Assembly: GCA_023423475.1 (NCBI GenBank)
Contig: JAFAFN010000182.1
Location: 1 to 7,770, forward strand
Direction: 5' to 3'
DNA: 7,770 bases
Source: Actinomycetes bacterium
GTDB lineage: Bacteria > Actinomycetota > Acidimicrobiia > Acidimicrobiales > Microtrichaceae
A program made the translations under genes and the position numbers. Of this stretch, positions 4,477 through 7,770 are shown piece after piece (the stretch's first letter is position 1; every line of letters starts with the position of its first letter). The notes beneath the pieces were generated by a model. The model was not told the DNA's origin. It ran no database searches and saw nothing but the letters and a program-made list of their open reading frames with translations.

Positions 4477-6120
4477 ATGGAACAGGTCGACGACGTCGCA
4501 CCGCTGCTGTCCGCACCCGAGGACCACCCCCAGGAGGAGGCGGCGGTGCACGACGGGTGCAAGGTGATGCTGATGGACTCGGCGCGGTACTGCGACGAGC
4601 GCAACACCGGCGACGTGGTGATCGCCGCGTCGTACTGCGGTGTGCTGCCGGTCCGGCTGATCGCGCCGCACCACCCGCGCGGAGTGATCGCCCACGACGT
4701 CGGCATCGCCGCGGACGGCTCCGGGGTCGCGGGGCTCTGGTACCTCGAGGCGATCGGCATCCCCGCAGCCTCGGTGGCAGCGGAGTCCGCGGAGCTGGGT
4801 CAGGGTCGCGACATGTACGACGCGGGCGTGATCTCGCGGGTCAACATCCTCGCCGAGCGCTGCGGTGTCGAGCCGGGCATGGCGGTCCGCGACGCTGCCG
4901 AGCTGCTCGCCACCCGCGATCCCGGCAACCGCGAGGCGACGACCAAGGTGCGTCGGGAGACGAAGACCTCGGACGGCCAGGGTCACTCGATCGTCGTCAC
5001 CGACTCGATCGTGTTCGCCCTGCCCGAGGACTCCGAGAACGTGCTCGTCACCGCAGGTCACACCGGCAAGACGGGCGCCGTGTTCATCGAGGCGGTCTCG
5101 CCACGTGGCTTCATCTGCGCGGACGGCGGGCCCGCCAAGAACGGCTCGGGCACCTCGGGCCTGGCCGCCCTCGACGAGTCCGGTCTGCCCGGCGCCTGCT
5201 ACGACGTGTCGACCGCCGCGATGGGCGACGCCTTCGACGCCTGGGAGCGCGGCTCGATCTCGGCGGCCAACGAGCTCGCGCGGGCCAGAGGTGTCCGCCC
5301 GGGACAGACCGTGCGCACCGCCGCTGCACTGCTGCTCGACGACCAGGTGGTCGGCGAGCCCTTGTCCACCGGTGCCGACGACGGCGGGGCATGGCCGGTC
5401 GGTTCGCCGCTGCTGAACGGCGGCGGGCTCGCCGGCATCTCGCCCAAGTTCGCCGAGGGACTCGCCCGGGTGCGCGACGTGACCGACCGCGACGGTGCGC
5501 TGTCGGCGCCGGTCAAGGCGCTGTTCATGGCAGCGGCCGCGGCGGTGAAGGGTCACGACGACCTGCTGCGACGCGAGCTGCGGCGAGCGGTGTCGGGCAG
5601 CCCGACCGCGCCGGGTGTCACCGCCGACCAGGTGCGCGGCGCGGCGATCTCGGTGCTGATCTCCCGGGGCGAGGCCGTGTACGAGCGCTTCAGGGCCGCG
5701 GCGGAAGAGGTGCTCGAACCCGGCGTGTTCGCCGCGCTCCCGATCGGTCGGGCCGCCGGCTACGACGGCGAGCTGACGGGCGACGACGCCTTCGCCTACT
5801 TCACCGAGTACTTCGGATTCGTCCCGTCCTACATCGAGCTGATGGCGGCGCACGCGCCCAGGGCGCTCGAGGGCTACGTGCTCATGCGGCAGTACGCGCT
5901 CGCCGAGAACCTGCTCGAACCCAAGCTGGTCGAGCTGCTGCTCTGCACGGTCAACGCCGCGGAGTTCTCGTCCCGCTTCGTCGATGTGCACGCCGGCGGT
6001 GCGCGACGAGCCGGCGCGACCGAGGCCGAGGTGGTCGAGTCGGTCGTGTGCGCCATCCCCGTCGCCGGCGTCGCCTCGTGGCTGCCGGGCGCCGACGGCA
6101 TCGCCGAGGGGCAGTCGTGA
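4477..6120 (+). CDS. Two-repeat protein fused to tandem carboxymuconolactone decarboxylase-like domains
   Basis: A 547-residue fusion. The N-terminal part (about 29-291) is a paralogue of the preceding gene, with repeat units at 29-149 and 171-291. A linker follows, then two helical segments that look like carboxymuconolactone decarboxylase (CMD/PcaC/AhpD) domains, about 320-412 and 432-540. The second has the family pattern best: KLVELLLCTVNAAEF (483-497), H505 and GATEAEVVESV (513-523). The CxxC typical of AhpD-type peroxidases is absent: the two Cys positions are S498 and F501, and in the first domain H360 and L363, with E367 at the His position. Thiol peroxidase activity is therefore unlikely; a PcaC-like lactone decarboxylation or another non-redox role fits better (inference). 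No signal peptide or membrane segment is seen. Its stop overlaps the GTG of the OB-fold gene. CMD assignment is by pattern and fairly confident; the repeat part is unrecognised. Confidence 0.87.
   Translation: MEQVDDVAPLLSAPEDHPQEEAAVHDGCKVMLMDSARYCDERNTGDVVIAASYCGVLPVRLIAPHHPRGVIAHDVGIAADGSGVAGLWYLEAIGIPAASVAAESAELGQGRDMYDAGVISRVNILAERCGVEPGMAVRDAAELLATRDPGNREATTKVRRETKTSDGQGHSIVVTDSIVFALPEDSENVLVTAGHTGKTGAVFIEAVSPRGFICADGGPAKNGSGTSGLAALDESGLPGACYDVSTAAMGDAFDAWERGSISAANELARARGVRPGQTVRTAAALLLDDQVVGEPLSTGADDGGAWPVGSPLLNGGGLAGISPKFAEGLARVRDVTDRDGALSAPVKALFMAAAAAVKGHDDLLRRELRRAVSGSPTAPGVTADQVRGAAISVLISRGEAVYERFRAAAEEVLEPGVFAALPIGRAAGYDGELTGDDAFAYFTEYFGFVPSYIELMAAHAPRALEGYVLMRQYALAENLLEPKLVELLLCTVNAAEFSSRFVDVHAGGARRAGATEAEVVESVVCAIPVAGVASWLPGADGIAEGQS
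4561..4923 (+). repeat. Repeat unit B1 (type 1) of the fusion protein
   Basis: Codes residues 29-149. It shares with A1 the ASYCGVLPVRLI strand-turn (51-62), AGLWYLEA (85-92), GVISRVN (117-123), CGVEPGM (129-135) and RDAAELL. It is one residue shorter than A1 between the DS pair and the core. Confidence 0.8.
4987..5349 (+). repeat. Repeat unit B2 (type 2) of the fusion protein
   Basis: Codes residues 171-291. It shares with A2 NVLVTAGHTG (188-197), GFICADGG (211-218), GLPGA (236-240), AAMGD (247-251) and the ISxxN turn (261-265). It carries the same one-residue deletion relative to the first gene as B1 does. Confidence 0.8.
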
Positions 6121-6566
6121 CGTCGACCCTCACCGGCTCCCGCCGGACCGACGAGGACCTGACCGGCGAGTTCTGGGCCGCCACCGCCGAGGGGCGGCTC
6201 GTCCGACCCGTCTGCGAGGACTGCGGTCGCAGCTTCTTCACGCCCCGCGTGATCTGCCCGCACTGCCGTTCCTCGCGCTGGACCTACGTCGACAGCGACG
6301 GGCTCGGTGTGGTCAGCAGCCACTCGACCGTGCACCGCGGTCCCGACGAGACGTGGGCGACGCCCTACGTGCTGGGTGTCGTCGATCTCGACGAGGGCTG
6401 GTACCTGCTCACCCGTCTGCTGGTCGACCCGCCCGACGAGTCCGAGCCCGGCGCGTTGATCGGCATGCGCGTGCGCGTGCAGTTCATCGCGGACGACCAC
6501 GCGGATCGAACCCTGCCCGCCTTCGCTCCCGATGCGGGCGAACAGCACGAACCGGAGACGACATGA
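6117..6566 (+). CDS. Zinc-ribbon / OB-fold protein (DUF35 type)
   Basis: A 149-residue protein with the DUF35 layout. A helix for acyl-CoA contact (about 13-26, DEDLTGEFWAATAEG) precedes a zinc ribbon with C33-x2-C36 and C47-x2-C50, then an OB-fold (about 60-135) ending in TLPAFAP (132-138). In known cases such proteins are non-catalytic partners that bind acyl-CoA or organise a thiolase, SCP2-type aldolase or acyltransferase (the DUF35 subunits of ChsH and BbsA, and PhlB). Here no thiolase is visible; its immediate neighbour is the repeat-CMD fusion, whose stop it overlaps (GTGA), so it may serve that protein or a partner beyond the window. The GTG at 6117 is preceded by GAGGGG (6106-6111). 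A very long open frame runs upstream without a stop, but the coupled GTG marks the true start because DUF35 homology begins just after it. Confidence 0.9.
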   Translation: MTSTLTGSRRTDEDLTGEFWAATAEGRLVRPVCEDCGRSFFTPRVICPHCRSSRWTYVDSDGLGVVSSHSTVHRGPDETWATPYVLGVVDLDEGWYLLTRLLVDPPDESEPGALIGMRVRVQFIADDHADRTLPAFAPDAGEQHEPETT

Positions 6567-7770
6567 ACCTCGGCATCGCGGTCACCCGCAACGCCCGTTC
6601 CCACCCGGGGGGCCTGGCGACGTTCGACCGGTCCTCGGTCGACGACGCCGCCCGCACACGCACCTGGGCCGAGCTCGACGAGCGCACCGACCGCCTGGCG
6701 AACGCGCTGATCGAGCACCACGGCGTGGGCCCTGGCGACCGGGTCGCACTGCTCGTGCACAACCGCCTCGAGGTCATCGAGGCGCTCGTCGCGGTGCACA
6801 AGGCCGCAGCGGTCTACGTCGGGCTCAACTTCCGGATGGAGCCCGAGGACTTCGACGGCATCTTCGACAACGCCGAGCCCCGGCTGGTCATCACCGAGGA
6901 CGAGTACCTCGACGAGGCCACCCGACTCGCGGATCGAGCCGGCATCGCGGTCGTGTCCATGGGCGGCGAGCAGAGCGACTACGAGTCGCTCATCGCGAAG
7001 GGGGCCGCTCGCCCGACCGACGTCGCCCACTCGTCGGTCGGCTCCGACCACGCCTGCATCGTCTACACCTCGGGCACGACCGGACGACCCAAGGGCGTGC
7101 TGTTCGACCACGCCGCGATGCTCCAGCACGCGACGGTCGCGGCGATCGAGTACGAGATCACGCGCGACACCCGCTACCTCATCCAGATCCCGCACAACTC
7201 GAGCGTCAACATCACCATGGCGCCCTGCCTCGTCGTCGGCGCCGCGGTCGGCTTCGCCGACAACCGCGGGTTCGAACCCGAGAAGTTCGCGGACGAGGTC
7301 GCGGCCGGCTCGGTGACCCACACGTTCCTGGTGCCGACCCAGCTCATGCGCGTGCACGCGCAGCTGCCGGCGATGGACCCCCGGCTCGGGAGCATCACGA
7401 CGCTGGGCTACGGCTCGTCGCCGATCGCCCCCGACCGCCTCGGCGAGCTCGTCGACCGGTTCGGTCCGGTCTTCCTCCAGCTCTACGGCATGGCCGAGGT
7501 CGCCTCGATCGGCACGCTGCTGCGCAAGGAGGATCACGTGCGCGCACTCGGGCCCGACCCGTGGTTGCTGCGCTCCTGCGGCCGACCGTCGCTCGCCATC
7601 GACGTGCGGGTGATCGACCCCGACGGACGCGACGTCGGAGAGGGCGAACGAGGCGAGGTGATCTTCGGCGGGCCGCACCTGATGCGCGAGTACCACCGCG
7701 ACCCGGAGCGCACCGCCGACGCGGTGGTCGACGGGTGGGTGCACTCGGGCGACATCGCGGAGCGGAACCC
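6563..7770 (+). CDS. Acyl-CoA synthetase (AMP-forming ligase), C-terminus cut by window end
   Basis: An ANL-superfamily acid-CoA ligase that uses ATP to make an acyl-adenylate and then the CoA thioester. 402 residues are visible and the frame is open at the right edge. Members usually have about 500-550 residues, so the C-terminal lid with the catalytic Lys lies outside. Motifs present are the P-loop YTSGTTGRPKG (168-178), the A4 region IPHNSS (209-214), A5 LQLYGMAEV (306-313, with Met at the usual Thr as in many bacterial acid ligases), the A6 region GRPSLAIDVRVID (340-352) with GERGEV (361-366), and A7 GWVHSGD (391-397, D397 for the ribose). The ATG overlaps the DUF35 gene stop (ATGA), with GGAGA at 6554-6558. 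It likely activates the pathway's starting acid. The pocket cannot be read well enough to choose between fatty, aromatic and alicyclic acids. Confidence 0.93.
   Translation, partial: MNLGIAVTRNARSHPGGLATFDRSSVDDAARTRTWAELDERTDRLANALIEHHGVGPGDRVALLVHNRLEVIEALVAVHKAAAVYVGLNFRMEPEDFDGIFDNAEPRLVITEDEYLDEATRLADRAGIAVVSMGGEQSDYESLIAKGAARPTDVAHSSVGSDHACIVYTSGTTGRPKGVLFDHAAMLQHATVAAIEYEITRDTRYLIQIPHNSSVNITMAPCLVVGAAVGFADNRGFEPEKFADEVAAGSVTHTFLVPTQLMRVHAQLPAMDPRLGSITTLGYGSSPIAPDRLGELVDRFGPVFLQLYGMAEVASIGTLLRKEDHVRALGPDPWLLRSCGRPSLAIDVRVIDPDGRDVGEGERGEVIFGGPHLMREYHRDPERTADAVVDGWVHSGDIAERN

Noticed and set aside
3433..5991. 852-codon open frame on the - strand opposite the two repeat genes
   Set aside because: Composition is His/Arg/Val-rich and low in normal protein features, with no motif. 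Its apparent internal repeats simply mirror the duplicated + strand genes. Treated as an antisense artefact.
3516..6116. Very long + strand open frame running through both repeat genes into the DUF35 gene
   Set aside because: The translation is Arg/Gly/Ala-rich with no recognisable domain until the DUF35 start at 6117. Two repeat-bearing genes with good ribosome sites occupy another frame of the same DNA. Absence of stops is expected at this G+C content.
5350..6120. AhpD-type alkylhydroperoxidase function for the C-terminal domains
   Set aside because: The CxxC cysteines needed for that chemistry are absent from both domains.
6365..7744. 459-codon open frame on the - strand opposite the ligase
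   Set aside because: It mirrors a gene with all AMP-ligase motifs on the + strand; its own translation shows no domain.

Overview
The window is very G+C-rich, with G/C-ending codons and frequent GTG starts. Genes are packed with 4-base ATGA/GTGA overlaps. This suggests a high-GC actinobacterium with a taste for acyl-CoA and cyclic-compound catabolism; the class (perhaps Acidimicrobiia or Mycobacteriales) is a guess. No RNA gene, CRISPR array, insertion sequence, phage gene or transcription regulator is visible.

Two divergent operons leave a short shared control region (3437-3573). Leftward, in order of transcription: an acyl-CoA dehydrogenase (3436-2303), a classical SDR oxidoreductase (2301-1552), an amidohydrolase_2-family metal enzyme (1555-755), and a second, FabL-like SDR (758 to beyond base 1) that has lost its catalytic Asn, Ser and Tyr positions. 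Rightward: a 299-residue protein made of two copies of an unrecognised repeat of about 121 residues (3574-4473); a 547-residue protein with two more copies fused to two cysteine-less carboxymuconolactone decarboxylase (CMD)-like domains (4477-6120); a zinc-ribbon/OB-fold protein of the DUF35 type (6117-6566); and an acyl-CoA synthetase cut by the window end (6563 onward).

Together the genes look like a degradation pathway. The synthetase would activate an organic acid to its CoA ester, the dehydrogenase would introduce a double bond, SDRs would handle hydroxyl/keto steps, and the amidohydrolase and CMD-like domains would supply a hydrolytic, decarboxylating or ring-related step. The substrate cannot be read from the sequence.

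The unfamiliar part is the pair of repeat proteins. Hand alignment shows four copies of one unit, with first halves matching first halves and second halves matching second halves better than the two halves of one protein match each other. An internal duplication therefore preceded the gene duplication, and one copy is joined to a CMD module. The pair sits where a thiolase would normally accompany a DUF35 protein.
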